Assembly (NCBI RefSeq): GCF_040581485.1 | Contig: NC_090129.1 | Coordinates: forward strand, 2,838,501-2,902,500 | From: Linepithema humile | Lineage: Eukaryota; Arthropoda; Insecta; Hymenoptera; Formicidae | Direction: 5' to 3' | DNA: 64,000 nucleotides | Shown here: positions 50,756 to 63,134 of the stretch, piece by piece | How the letters are laid out: each line of letters starts with the position of its first letter | Position numbering within the stretch: the first letter of the stretch is position 1 | The notes under the pieces: model-generated | Databases searched by the model: none | Told to the model about the DNA's origin: nothing | Seen by the model: the letters and a program-made list of their open reading frames with translations, nothing else | Made by a program: the position numbers and the translations under genes

Positions 50756-51766
50756 AAAAAAAACATTATTATATGGGGATGTTTTCTGTCGCTTATTTTA
50801 TTAAAAAATTATATAATTATCGTCTTTTGTTATAAAATGTTTAAGTTATTCATAAATATTTTACTCATTTTTTTTTAAACTTATAATTTCATTATAAGTT
50901 ATATGCAATAATACCATTGTCAAAATGAGCGTCACTGTAAATATAATGATATTTAAATTTTATTTTTTAAATATATTACTAATAATTCATGCAAAAAAAA
51001 TGATTGATTTTTCCGATCCGTTACATCAGAATCCCTCCTTGAATTACTTATCTAATGTGCATTCACTTCGCATTCGGTTAGTTTTTCTTGCTGATGTTTT
51101 TTTGTTCTGATATTTTTCGTTTTTCTTTACGCGTGTAATTTCTATGAATTTTATTTAGTCAGTGTGTAAAATTAAAGTATAATTTATATGCAATTTTTTT
51201 GAGAGTTTAAAGTTTCAATAAATTTGTTACGTACTCGAATCTCTAGTCAAATTATTTTTAAAATGATGTTGCTATTCATCCACTTAAAAGTATTAATATA
51301 TGTTGTACATTGCTCTGGCATGAATCACATCGCAGACTAAATTGATATAGCAAAAATGTAGTATAAATTATTATATATTATTATATTATTATTATTATTA
51401 CATATCATTATATTATCAGCGATTGATCACTGATTTTAAACGTTCTTTCAGTCGCTCTTAATCTCTCCATCTCGCTTTTAATCTCTTCATGTATAATTAC
51501 AATTTAAAAAATAAATAATTATTGCATTAAATACGCATAAACAAATTGTAGAAATTTATCTTACAATCGTATAATTGTCTAAGCTGCAACTTAATAAAAA
51601 AATAAAACAATTTCCTGAAAAATGGATATAATAATAATTAAAAAATATAAAAAAGAAATTCCCGAAAAATGTTTTTGAAAGCAAAAAACAAATAAAAATA
51701 AAAAAAATTTATTATTGTTTAAAAATTTTGTACTCTATTCTTTATTATCAATGTCTCATCCAATAA

Positions 51767-51950
51767 TTAAACAATACTTTTCAATTTTACCGCAGATGTT
51801 GCATTAATGATGATAAAACAATTACGATGCAAATCGGAAACGAATTCCAGGTGCTCTTTTATGGCATGAGAGAGACATTGCTTTCAAAAATATTTTATCG
51901 CATAGTTCTAGCATGCTTTACTCATTGCTGCGACGATATCGTGCTTGCGT
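51767..51950 (-). pseudogene. Possible LC8 dynein light chain relic, copy 2
   Basis: Homologous to 42883-42695, but with two further in-frame stops (a TAG after the first Cys and a TGA eight codons on). The C-terminal half (HAIKEHLEFV, NCFIIIN) is still recognisable. Clearly non-functional; family assignment tentative. Confidence 0.35.
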
Positions 51951-52315
51951 TTTAACAATAAACGAGTTAATTACACTACGGCGTATCCATAGTATTCTGC
52001 AGATTGAGCTGCGTCGTTTACATTTTCGTGTATATGCACTTATGATCCCGATGCAAAATTCGATTCTTATATCCACGTGCGCAATTTAGATGAGAATTGA
52101 ATGCCGAGTATTTATTTGAAAAAATAATACATTATTCTAAAATTGTTGCATATTATAGACGATTACAGTTATAGTACTTAATAGCTACGGCATAAACTGT
52201 TTACAATTTTTAGGAAAAAAAAAACAATATCGCATATAGAAGAGTTGTGGTGCACTTTTCATTCATGCTTTTATGTTTTGTAAAAAAAAAATAAATTTTT
52301 TATATAAATCGATTA

Positions 52316-55300
52316 TTAACCACGGCTTAGCCAATTTTTAGGATTTTTTATCATCATTTGTGTGATATTCTCATCTGCGAAACCACTTGCTCTCATATAC
52401 GGTATAACCCATTGACCGATATAATTATATCCATGACCGACATACATTACCTCAAAAATGAATAAAATAATTTTAGTTTGTTTATTTATATAATTACTTT
52501 AACTTTACAAATATCTTAATAAATTTTTTTTTAACGATTAAATAATTTATGTTCTATATTTGTACTATTAATATAATATTGATGTAAATTAAAGATACGT
52601 GTATGACAACAAGATATCACCCGTACAGAATTTGATGTTTTTGCAACGTTGGGACAACGTTCAAATGTTCATAGAAATTAATGTTAGAAAGTCAATGTTT
52701 TATGTACTTTAAGTATAATCTGAACATTTAGATGTTATATGGAAGTCATACAACGTGTTTCAACGTTGAGCAAACGTTCATATAACGTTGTGTAAACAGC
52801 GTTGCGTGAACTTTTTGTTCTATACGGATAATTAAATAAAAGTAAAATTAAACAACACTGTCCAACAAAGTAATAAATATAGTAATATAGTAATAAAACT
52901 ATAGTAATAAAAAACAAAGATAACTAATTAAATTTTTGATGTAACATCAAATAAAAAAATTGAAAGATTATCAGATTAAAAGACGTACCAGTCTGTTTTT
53001 GGTATGAATATCGTAACTCATTAATACCTGATCCAATTTCGATTCTTTTTTGAATTTTGCAATAAATTCGACACGCTCTGCATCTGACAGTATAACAGCA
53101 GTCGAATCGTGTTGATAAAAAGAACACTCGGTACCAAACATAGAGATTTGAATGTAACATTTATTATCATCTGCGAATTCCATGAGTTGTTCCTCGTTGG
53201 TCAAAGTACCTAATAAGATAATTTTATCAGTTTGTTGCAATAATAGTGTATAGACTAAATAAAAATTACAATGTTCAAAAAATATATTATGTGATCGCAT
53301 GTAAAATATATTACAATATTATTTTAATTATGAACGTTATTTTAAGAAATGTATATTTGTAACGCGTGTCTTTAGCGTAAAAAGATTAAGATGTACGAAA
53401 ATTTAAGGCGCTAACAATTCGTTTATAAACTAAACTTATTTCTCAATTAAATTTCTATTAAACTCGTATTGTAACTCATATTGAATAATTTTTGGTAATG
53501 TCTGAAATGTTTCAAAAGTTACACCAAACATTTTTTGAGACTGAAAAAGGTATATATATTAAAACCAACGACAATAATGACTATCTTAATGAGGATAAAT
53601 TATATCAATGTCTTTTAACTTTATTTGACAAATATATGTTGGAAGCATTATTAACTATAGTAATGAAAAAAAAATTTGTGGATCTCTTACGATCAACGTG
53701 ACACATAATGGCTTTGCGAGCGTTCCCTCCGGCCTCTTGATAGATACGCATTATCTCCATAGGTGCAGATGCTTTCGATCCGGATGCATTCGATCCAGGA
53801 CTAAAGCTAACAGGACAATGCAATTTTTCTTGCACTTCGCCAGTTGTAGAAATAGAACGTTTTTCAAAGGCTACAAATTTACGATACAATATAAATACGA
53901 TATATCATAAATACTCTTCAACATACAACAATGGGTTAAGAATTATAATTTTAAAAAATTATTTTATTTGTAAACGCATTTTTATTTGAATATAATTTTG
54001 TGAGCAACCTTAAATAAAAATAAAAAAATGTATTTTAAAAAATAATTTTGATTAAGTTTATAATTAGTTAGTAAATAATATTTAATTTATTAATAATTAA
54101 AATACTTTTCAAAAATATAAAATTTGTTCAATATGCACCCTTATTGTAATGTACTTTTTTTTTTTTTCAATCAAATAAAATATACATGTATTTTAATTTA
54201 ATGTTAAAAGTGCAAAAGGATACCTCATCTTGTTTTAATTGTAATACCATAAAAAAATTATATTAATTATGTTATAAAACGATTAACTGCTTGTATGGAT
54301 TATCCACAGTTTAACAGATTAAAATATGCAAGCAATGTACCATGAATTGGCCAAAAACTGCCCACTTTGCCGATAAATCCTGTTTTTATTGTGGATGTTT
54401 GATAATGTTCACGATATACAATACCTTTTTTTAATTCCGTACACATAACATTATATATACTTTCTTTTGACATATTTAGGGTTGATGCAACTTGCGTCTG
54501 AGCAACATAATATCCTGTTCAAATTAAAAAAGTGTAATAAAGTAACAATAATAATAATTCCTTAAAGAAAATTTGTCAATTACGATAATACTCAAAAACA
54601 CAATTGAGGCATTGCAAACCAAAACGAATTTAATGTCAAAATTTTCAAAATTAAGTTTAATTAAATTAAATTTGTATTTAAAGTACTTAACTCGCAAAAG
54701 GCTTAAAGTACTTAACAATTACTCAGTTAGTAATAACATTCGTACAACCCTACCTGTTCCAATAATTATGTTAATATTCTGTCTTAAGGACACATTTTTC
54801 TATTTGTCCCATATGTTAGAACATCTCAAACCATGATTGCTATTTTCCACAATTGTTTTCTTATTATGTTGTCTGAACTGCAATATTTCACTTTGACTAA
54901 TTATATCTTCCTTACCAAAAAATTTCAAATTGTTCATATTGCTATACCTAAATCAAAATATTGTATTAAATATTAATATTTTATATAATATATATTAATA
55001 ATTTTATTTTAATAATTGAGTTGCTTGACTGTTCATGTTTGGAGCACATATGAAGAAACATTCTTCTGAGATATCAGAGATATTTAGATTGACTTACGGA
55101 TATAGATTAAGATAGCCGCTACCTTTCAATGTAATTTTTGTATGATCTCTCGAAAGCTCATGCGAATACGGAGCTCGCTTAAAACAGTTGAAAAAATCGC
55201 CAAAAAGATGCTCGTGCGTTAATGTAACGCCGAGTTGATCCAGTAGTACAGGTCCTGTTACTACACAAAATGTAAATAATGTAAAAAATGTATATAGAAA

Positions 55301-55867
55301 AATTCTCAAAAGACTACATTGAGATATTTGAAACTGTAATTACATAGTAAAATAATTGTAGTGAAATAATTATGACGATGGCACTGTTGAATTAATTATA
55401 ATTTGCATAGTTGGAAGATTTTCATAAAAATATAATTGGTGTCGAAACGAGACAAATGGTTACTGTAACTATTTGTTTTTTCAATATAATAGAAAAAATC
55501 AGTATTGAATAAGAATATAGTTTTTGATTGAGTTGAATAGATTTGAAATTTAATAAGGACTATCATAAACTGCGCACTTATATCTATGAATCGTGATCTA
55601 TTTATGAATTGCAAGTTATTTATTACAATTTCGAAGCTGTCTCGTGAAATAAATAAAACAAAATTTTAAGACTTTTTTTTAAATAGAAATATATTTTTTG
55701 TACGTCGTGTATCAGTTCCTTGTATGAACATGAACCTTAATATGTAACAAAACTTGTAAAAAATGTATGAATTAAACGTATTATTTATTATATACTTTTT
55801 TTATGTTTTAATTGTCTTCAGATTTACTTGTTTTCACAAATTTATCATCTTTCACAATTTCCATCAT
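52316..55867 (-). pseudogene. PTER: PTER-like pseudogene, copy E (type 2)
   Basis: Exons 55867-55828, 55260-55098, 54947-54754, 54514-54341, 53870-53691, 53209-52989 and 52450-52316 keep correct phases, but exon 3 has an in-frame TAG at 54802-54800 where copy C has a Tyr TAC. Other decay: the bridging Glu in GEVG is Lys (GFIGKVGSFW), YGGHG is YVGHG, SHDIHTK is SYDIHTK, and the end reads WLSRG after a CAA-to-TAA change. Exon 1 ends A instead of G before GTAAAT. Exon 7 follows a weak GAG acceptor. H201 is Ser. Without the TAG it would encode about 368 aa. Because it is otherwise complete, loss looks recent. Confidence 0.82.
52621..52827. mobile_element. MITE in intron 6 of PTER-E
   Basis: 207-bp counterpart of the element at 43481-43687, with the same CCGTACAGAA / TTCTATACGG termini and internal CAACGTTG palindromes. 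It was inherited with the segment and is not an independent insertion. Confidence 0.6.
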
Positions 55868-56057
55868 TTTCACACTACTTAGAGACAAAGCCTTTTCAAT
55901 AATTTAATTTATATTTTATATAGTACGTGTCGAATTATAATAATGCAACTAAATATATGTTTTAAAATTTAGTAAGATAAATATGTGATAAATATGTTAC
56001 ATTTATTACAAATAGCACGGAAATGTAAAATATATCTGATGCCGAGAAGCCGTAAAT

Positions 56058-56069
56058 TCGAACTGCTGT
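56058..56069 (-). promoter_or_regulatory. Shared PTER promoter 12-mer, copy E
   Basis: TCGAACTGCTGT on +, 191 bases upstream of the copy E start. It is retained although the gene is broken, as expected for recent duplication. Confidence 0.35.
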
Positions 56070-56306
56070 GGCATCATACTAGAACACTTTCTAACTGACG
56101 ATACTTCTTGTGAAGTTTGTAACGTGTATACATAGTTCATATTGACGTTAAAAATAAATATTGACATTTATTTAAGTAGCGACAAATATTAACGTTCCGA
56201 TCGAGCCTTTTTAACTGAGTAAATCTTTGTAAGAATGATGTTAATGCTTTTGCACATTTTTTATATTGCAAATAAATGCAATAAACAAAATAAAAGTAAA
56301 ACAAAC

Positions 56307-56485
56307 TGTTATGATTTATCGAAGGTACAAAGAAAACGTGTGTACTCACTTGCGGTCAATCTAAGAGAGAGCTTTATTGTCGGAAACGGAAAACATACAA
56401 AAGCGCCATCGGATAGGCGTTTGCTTACTATTAGGCTACGGCGCGGGAAAAACAAATAAAAATCTTTTCGCAAATCTTTCCAACA
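56307..56485. mobile_element. 179-bp solo-LTR/TRIM-like insertion
   Basis: Begins TGTTATG and ends CCAACA (TG...CA termini) and is flanked by the 5-bp direct repeat CAAAC (56302-56306 and 56486-56490). Segments 1 and 2 lack it. It contains AATAAA-like sequence but no open frame. The short length and TG/CA ends fit a solo LTR or TRIM. It sits just downstream of the poly(A) signal of gene F. Confidence 0.65.
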
Positions 56486-56578
56486 CAAACAATAATAATG
56501 CTTAAAAGATTTATTATATTGTTTTATACATCGTACTTTACATAAGAAAAGTGATATGCAAATTTTCTTGTGTGTGAA

Positions 56579-59500
56579 TTATTGTTTCCAGCTTAGCCAT
56601 CTCTTAGGATTTTCAGTGGTTAACATCGTTATATCGTTATCTGTAAAATTCCTTCTTGACATATGTGGCACAAAGTTTTTCAAAATATGAGCGTATCCGA
56701 GACCGCCAAAAGTGACCTTAAACGTCAGTAGAATATTTTTGAGAGTTAATTGCACAGATTACTTATAACTGATATTATGATCGTTTAAAATTAAATTATA
56801 ATTTATATATAAATAGGTTTTTGTTTAACTGCCTAAATTAAAAATAGAATAATAAGAAAAATAAATAACGTATTAAAAAATAAATATAATAACAATAAAT
56901 TAAATATATTTTGTAAAATTATAAAAAAAAAGGGGTGTACGTACCAATCTATCCTTAGTGTGAATATCATGACTTATGAGAATTCGATGTAAGTTTTCTT
57001 CTTCCTTTAGTTTTGCCAGACGTTTCATACGTTGTGCGTCTGATAATATCTTGTAATATTTATTTCTCATTCGAATAAAAGAATGCTCAGTACCAAACAG
57101 ATCAAATTGTACGTAAGTGTGTTTAGTGTCGTCCATGAATTCCATAAATTTGTCCTCGTACCACAACGTGCCTATTAAATTTATATCATTAAGGTATGAC
57201 AATATTTTCAATACACAACTTAGTTGAACGTAAGAAAATGCATAGCACTTACGATCAATATTGGATATGGCCGCTTTTTTAGAATCACCACCGGCCTCTT
57301 GATAGAGCCTAATTACTTCCCTAAGTGCTTCTTCCTCAACGCCGGGATTCAAATTCACAGGACAATGCAGTTGCGCTTGGATTTCGCCAGTGGCACGAAT
57401 AGAACGTTTTTCAAACTCTAACAGTAAATTTAAAATAATGTAATATAACTGCTAAATGTTTTATTTAACGTAATAAATAAATATTAGTTATACAATTTTA
57501 TTTCTAAATTTATTATTATTAGAACATACTTTTGAACGTAATTATATAAAATAAAAATTTTTAAGAATATTGTAGAAAATATAACTTCTATTAGATTTCT
57601 TATAAATTGATTAATATTTACGATATTTTGCAACACAATTGTGCTCTTATAAATTGAAACATCTATTGTTTCAATTGCAATTGGTTACATATTGTTTATT
57701 CTGTCTCTTTTCATTAACATCTAAATATTTTATTGCATTAAAATAATAGAAAAGCATTAAAAAGTATACTAAAATAAAAAAAACTTGCAGCGTTATTTAT
57801 ACCGATTCTGCTTGCACTGTTTTTTTAACTGCTTATTTACTGTAATATCGGAAATAATAGTAAAATATATTTAACAATTTAGCAAATTGGTATGTAATTA
57901 TGTACCGTGGATTGGCCAATTGCTGCCTACTTCTCCGATGAATCCTGCTTTTATCTTATTGTTAGAATCGCCAATTTGATAGGATCCTTCTATCTCGTTA
58001 GTTAGATCATTTAATAATTTATTGTATATTTCTTCGTGCGTAAAATTAAGGTTTGAGTCATTCTGCACACTAGCAGTATAATATCCTGTCAAGTTATAAA
58101 ATAAAGTTACTTCAATTTTTGTGTGTAATAAAATTTAATTAACATTTATTTAACGTTATCATTTTCTTATTATTAATGTATCATATTATTAACGTTATAA
58201 TTATATAAATATTGTAGTTGTAATATAATTATATTATGTATTTTATTTATAAATTAGTTTGTAAAAAATAAAAATATCTTATTGGTTAATAAAAATATTT
58301 ATTATAATATAAATATTAAATATAAAATAAAAGTAGAAACTCAGTTCTATACGTGTGTAATGTAAATACACACACCGTATGATACTGCGTGTATATTGTA
58401 TAAGCACATACCTGTTCCTGCAATTATATTAATTCTGCATTGCAAACTATAAAAATGCAAGTTTTTTAAATTGCGACGCAAACCGTTACTACTATTTTCC
58501 ACGATAGTTTTACCGCCTGCATTTTTGAATAAGGATAATTCATAAGGCATAATATCCGTTACATCAGTGTGATTGAGAGATAAATTATTAAAATCGTAAA
58601 TTCTGAAAGGAAATGCATTTTGTTAGATATATATTTATTTAATAATATTTTATAAAATATTTTGCATGTTATAAATAAATATTTTATAAAGTTTTTAAAT
58701 TGTTTACAAGATATTGTTACGAAGAATATTTTGCAAAACAGTGCTAGAACGCACTTTAAAAAATCATACTTTGACATACAAATAACTTCATTTAGACAAG
58801 ATTATTTCCATTATGCTTTAGATGAATTGAGTTCAAATAACTTTTCAACAATATACGTCCCTTTTGTTAAAAAAAAACATTTTAATCAATTTTTGTTAAA
58901 ACGTTTTGTAAAAATATTTTATATAAAGATTGTGCAGTCTGCAAGTTATGTCTATATATGCACATGCTAAATATTTTGTAAAAATGCAATAATGGATAAT
59001 TTGATTTGACTCACGGATTTCGCTTCAATATGCTAAAATTCAAAGTTTCATTCTTGTCTTTATAAAACCCCGGAAGTTGAACTTTATAAAACTTCTCGGA
59101 ACCGGAAGATAAATGTTCATGGGTTAGTGTTATGCCGAGACTATCAAGCTGTACAGGACCTGTTACTATATATAAGATATAAATAATAAATGCAAATAAT
59201 ATATACAAAGATGACTTGGAGATCGTAATGAATAATACTGTTGCATTCAAATTCGCGAGATTTTTGCAAAAATTTTTCTGTAGTTTTGATATTCAGCGAC
59301 ATTATACAGATGTAACATTTTATGAGGAACTATCATAAGTCATGCTTTAAGTCATAGGGCGGTATTCATAGTCCGTTCTTATATTTAAAATCGTCTTAAG
59401 CACGGACTTATATTCGCTCTCTTCGTCACACATAGATTGTGTCTGACGAAGAGAGTGAATATAAGTTCGTGCTTAAGACGATCTTGAATATAAGAACGGA

Positions 59501-59657
59501 CTATGAATACCGCCCATAATCCATCAATAGTATATGTGATTGTAAAGTTTGACATATAATTTAAATTTGTAAGTAGAATATTTGTGACGCATCTTGTACT
59601 TTTTAATTTTTCTTTAAACTCACCAGTCTGCACGAGCTCATTGTTGTCGTTACTCAT
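56579..59657 (-). CDS. PTER: PTER-like gene, copy F (type 1)
   Basis: Seven exons: 59657-59624, 59165-59015, 58602-58412, 58085-57906, 57417-57253, 57171-56945, 56716-56579; 361 aa, frame intact. Exon 2 is four codons shorter than in B and reads THEHLSSGSEKFYK where B and D have THEHLSCDF. Exon 2 uses a GTGAG donor. The YGG signature is FGG (VTFGGLGYAHIL). Ligands: HEH, Glu (GEVGSNWPI) and D298 kept, H201 and H230 both Asn. Intron 5 is 81 nt and open in frame. A hairpin MITE sits in intron 1. Poly(A) AATAAA lies at 56515-56510. Confidence 0.86.
59357..59515. mobile_element. Hairpin MITE in intron 1 of PTER-F
   Basis: 159-bp near-perfect inverted repeat. It starts GGGCGGTATTCATAGTCCG and ends with the complement, and is flanked by the 3-bp repeat ATA (59354-59356, 59516-59518). 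Copy D at about 49951 shows the empty site with a single ATA. A three-base duplication and long palindromic arms fit a PIF/Harbinger-type MITE, but that class is inferred. Confidence 0.75.
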
Positions 59658-59881
59658 CCTTGCTTTAGTCTCACGCAAATAGAGTTCAATAATTTAACTA
59701 TTATTCTATATTCCGTTTTTAGAATAATGGAGTAATTTGATGATGTGACGACTAAATACACGTTCTAACACTTGTATGAATTTAATGTTATTTTCCAATT
59801 TGACGGAAATCGTAAATTACAACTATCGCGACACGAAGCACAATATTCTAGTGTTCTCGCGGTAAATAGACGGTAAATATA

Positions 59882-61678
59882 TGTTACGTTCTGATAGAAG
59901 TTAATTTTTGTTGGACTCGGCGATCAATGTAAACGGGCCTGACTGCACGAGCTGAGCGGCACGTTAGGACTTGCGACGGATCAGCGACTGGAAGAGTCGT
60001 TTTTATTCCGTCGACAGATCAACCGCTCGTTGGTTCTCTTTTTGGGTCAAGGAATTGAATCTTTTTTACCCGGGACGAAACTTTTGTGCGCAATTTGAGA
60101 AGGAAGATGTGAGGGGGTGACGAACGAGGAAGGTGTGGTTAAATGAAAAAGAACAAAAGTTTAATTTGCTTAAGGCTTTACATTTTAATTTAATTGATTT
60201 TTTTAATTTTGATACAAATAAACTTAACCCTTAATCGCATGTGTGTGTTATTAATTTCTGTGTTTTTTCTACAATAGTGTGTGTGTGTGTGTGTGTGTGA
60301 GTGTTTTATTCTTCCGGAGACAGGACAGAGAAAATAATAAAATAAAGAGGAATGAACTGACTTACTCGTTGCAGAGCAGTCTCGGTTAATGCTAAGCAGC
60401 TTCGGTGGTCCCAAATGGGCGCCCTGCTGAGGGATAGTTCGGTATAGACGTCGGACTTCCTGTTCTTTGTAAATGGGTGAGCACCCTGCTGCGGGATGGT
60501 GTCGTAAAGATGATGGACCCTCTATTCGAGATGCACCACTTGGTCATGGCAAAGTGGCAATTGGTGACTCTACTCGCGACCAGTTTTTACCTTTTAATAC
60601 GAGCCCCCGAACTACTCGAAAGACTATTTCAAGAAACTGAGCTAAACTGAGTAAAACTGTGTGAAGAACTGCGCAAAACACTGCCTGAAAAACTGTGTGT
60701 GGAGCCACCAGAACACGGGTTTTTATACCCTTTCCTTGAGGTGGATTCATTTAGAAAATCTTAGGGTTTTGAGGCGGGGATCGAATAGAAATTAGTCTTG
60801 CAAGAAGATTTCTAATGCGGGGGAGAATGGCGTCATTTTTAGCTAATAGGATTAGGTTTAGATGATTAGGTTACTTGAAATGGGGTAGGAAGAAAGGGGC
60901 CCCAACGAATAAGGAGTAGCGTCGTTTCGGGTCCATATACGATGGGAGTAGGTTTTTGAAATGGCGTAACCCGGTTGGTGTTAATTAGCATAGGTGGGGT
61001 GCATCTTAGTGTCTTAAAATCTGGGTGGGCGTAGTCTTTAGACCATACGATGGAATGATGGGTGGTCTATAGAGGTGCATGCCCCCGATTCCCGGCTTTC
61101 GGATTGGAGGGTTAAGAATCGGTATATAAGTTCGCAAAGCCTTGGGTCACTGATCTAATAAATTTGACAGTTTACGACTGTTGCGTGGCCTTGGTGTCAC
61201 GTGGAGAGTGCGACTAATGCATCTCGGTTTCCCAGACCTACTGAACACGTGCGCCGTATCAGGTGTCGCGCCTTCTCGGCATGCGACTGCGGTCATTGCC
61301 CGATTGTTACTCGGTAAAACCCTATCTATTAGCTAGGATTCCCGTAGATGGAATCCAAGAATATGACTAGCTGGTGCCAATTTTTCTTTTTACCTCTTAC
61401 TTTAAACGTCTGGAGTCGGTTAAAGACTCCAGCTACCGCAAAGTTCTGACTTTTACGATTTTTCTGGCGACAATAGGCACACTGAGCGGCCAAGGTATTT
61501 TGAAATATCCATGCCCCTTGTTATTTTTTTCTGTGAGAAAGTTCGAACTCTTGGTGTCTCGTGAGAAAAACAGCTTTGGCATTATAATATTCTTTAAGAG
61601 TTTTTGTTGGTCCCGCGTTTACTAGGTCTGATATTTAATGAAAAGAAAATAATCGTGAAGTCTGATCAGGCCGTAACA
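59882..61678. mobile_element. 1.8-kb LTR-like insertion upstream of PTER-F
   Basis: Begins TGTTACG and ends CGTAACA, flanked by the 4-bp repeat TATA (59878-59881, 61679-61682); segments 1 and 2 have the empty site. TG...CA ends and a 4-bp duplication fit a long solo LTR (Ty3/Gypsy or BEL type), although a DNA element with short inverted ends cannot be excluded. Inside are a (GT)n tract at about 60279-60300 and an imperfect repeat of roughly 63 bp (CCCTGCTGAGGGATAG at about 60422, CCCTGCTGCGGGATGG at about 60485). No transposase or polymerase frame. It lies about 220 bases upstream of the gene F start and may affect its promoter. Confidence 0.65.
60279..60300. repeat. (GT)n microsatellite
   Basis: GTGTGT tract inside the LTR-like insertion; ordinary simple repeat. 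Confidence 0.85.
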
Positions 61679-61956
61679 TATATGTATATGTGTAAATATT
61701 TTATTTACAACTGACAATGAAAAGAACTAGCTATCGAACTTTGTGAGAAATTTGTAATTCCGACAGAAGAGATCAAGCATAATTTAACTTCAAAAAATTA
61801 ACAAAAAAATAAATATTTTTCATTACGTGAAAAAATTGTAAAACACTGTTGTAGTGATGAGAGCAAGTTTGTTTTCTTTAAATGGAATAAAGTATGTGCG
61901 TTATCCTAAAAATCAGAGAAACAATATTTACAAGTATCCGCTATTAAACATGATAG

Positions 61957-62100
61957 CCCAGTAAACGAGAAAGTATTGGAAGATTAGAAATGGGATTGAA
62001 AGTTACTGAATTAAATAGAATTCAGCATCATCGTAAATGAATTACTCTCAGTAATTTTCAATCTCATTTCTGAACTTTAAATACTTTCTCGTTTACTGAG
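61957..62100. mobile_element. Hairpin MITE
   Basis: Counterpart of 50607-50755, with left arm CCCAGTAAACGAGAAAG and right arm ending CTTTCTCGTTTACTGAG. The core orientation is the same as in segment 2. Confidence 0.6.
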
Positions 62101-63134
62101 AGAAAAAACATTATTATATGAAAATGTTTTCTGTCGCATATTTTGTTAAAAAATTATATAATTATCGATTTTTGTTATAAAATGTTTAAATTGTTGATAA
62201 GTATTTTGCACAACTTTTTTTAAATTTATAAATGCATTATAAGTTATATGAAATAATATCTTTGTCAAAATACTTATGAGCGCTACTGTAAAATATAATT
62301 ATATCTAAATTTTATTTTCCAAATATATTACTAATGATTCATGCAAAAAAAAAAAAATTGATTTTTCCGACCCGTTACATCAGAATTACATCCCCCTTTA
62401 AATTACTTATTCAATGTGCATTCATTTGTCGCATTCGGTTAGTTTTTCTTGCTGATGTTTTTTTTTTCTCTGATAGTAATTCTTCGTTTTTCTTTACGCA
62501 TGTAATAACCATGAAATTTATTTATCAGTGTGTAAAACTAAAGTATAATTTATATGCAATTTTTTTGAGAGTTTAAAGTTTCAATAAATTTGTTAAGTAC
62601 TTGAATCTCTAGTCAAATTATTTGTAAAAAAATGTTGCTATCCATCTACTTAAAAGTATTAATATATGTTATACATTGCTCTGGCATGAATCACATCGCA
62701 GACTAAATTAATATAACAAAAATGTGGCATAAATTATTATATATTAATATATTATTATTATTATTATTACATATCATTATATTATCAGCGATTAATCGCT
62801 GATCTCAAACGTTCTTTCAATCGCTCTTAACCTCTCCACCTCGTTTTTAATCTCTTCATGTATAATTTTAATATAAAAAATAAATAATTATTGCATTAAA
62901 TACACATAAACAAATTATGGAAATTTATCTTACAATCGTATAATTGTCTAAGCTGAAACTTAATAGAAAATAGAACAATTTCCTGAAAAATGGATATAAT
63001 AATAATTAAAAAAAATAAAAAAAAAATTACCGAAAAATATTTTTGAAAGCAAAGAACAAATAAAAATAAAAAAAATTTAACATTGTTTTAAAATTTTGTA
63101 CTCTATTCTTTATTATCGATGTCTCATCCGATAA

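Larger units (their letters stand above)
50100..52315. other. Intergenic spacer in segment 2
   Basis: Aligns with the spacers of segments 1 and 3. It contains a hairpin MITE (50607-50755), an AT-rich (TTA)n stretch near 51370-51400 and a decayed LC8-like relic (about 51950-51767). No intact gene. Confidence 0.6.
47040..56235. repeat. PTER segmental duplication, segment 2
   Basis: Second copy of the roughly 9-kb segment, with gene D (type 1) and pseudogene E (type 2). It gives the empty-site sequence for the insertions seen in segment 3: ATA near 49955, AACAATAATA near 47112, and TACATGTATATG near 50328. Confidence 0.85.

Noticed and set aside
60544..60750. 68-codon - frame inside the 1.8-kb insertion
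   Set aside because: No resemblance to transposase, integrase or Gag; likely chance within a non-coding LTR-like element.
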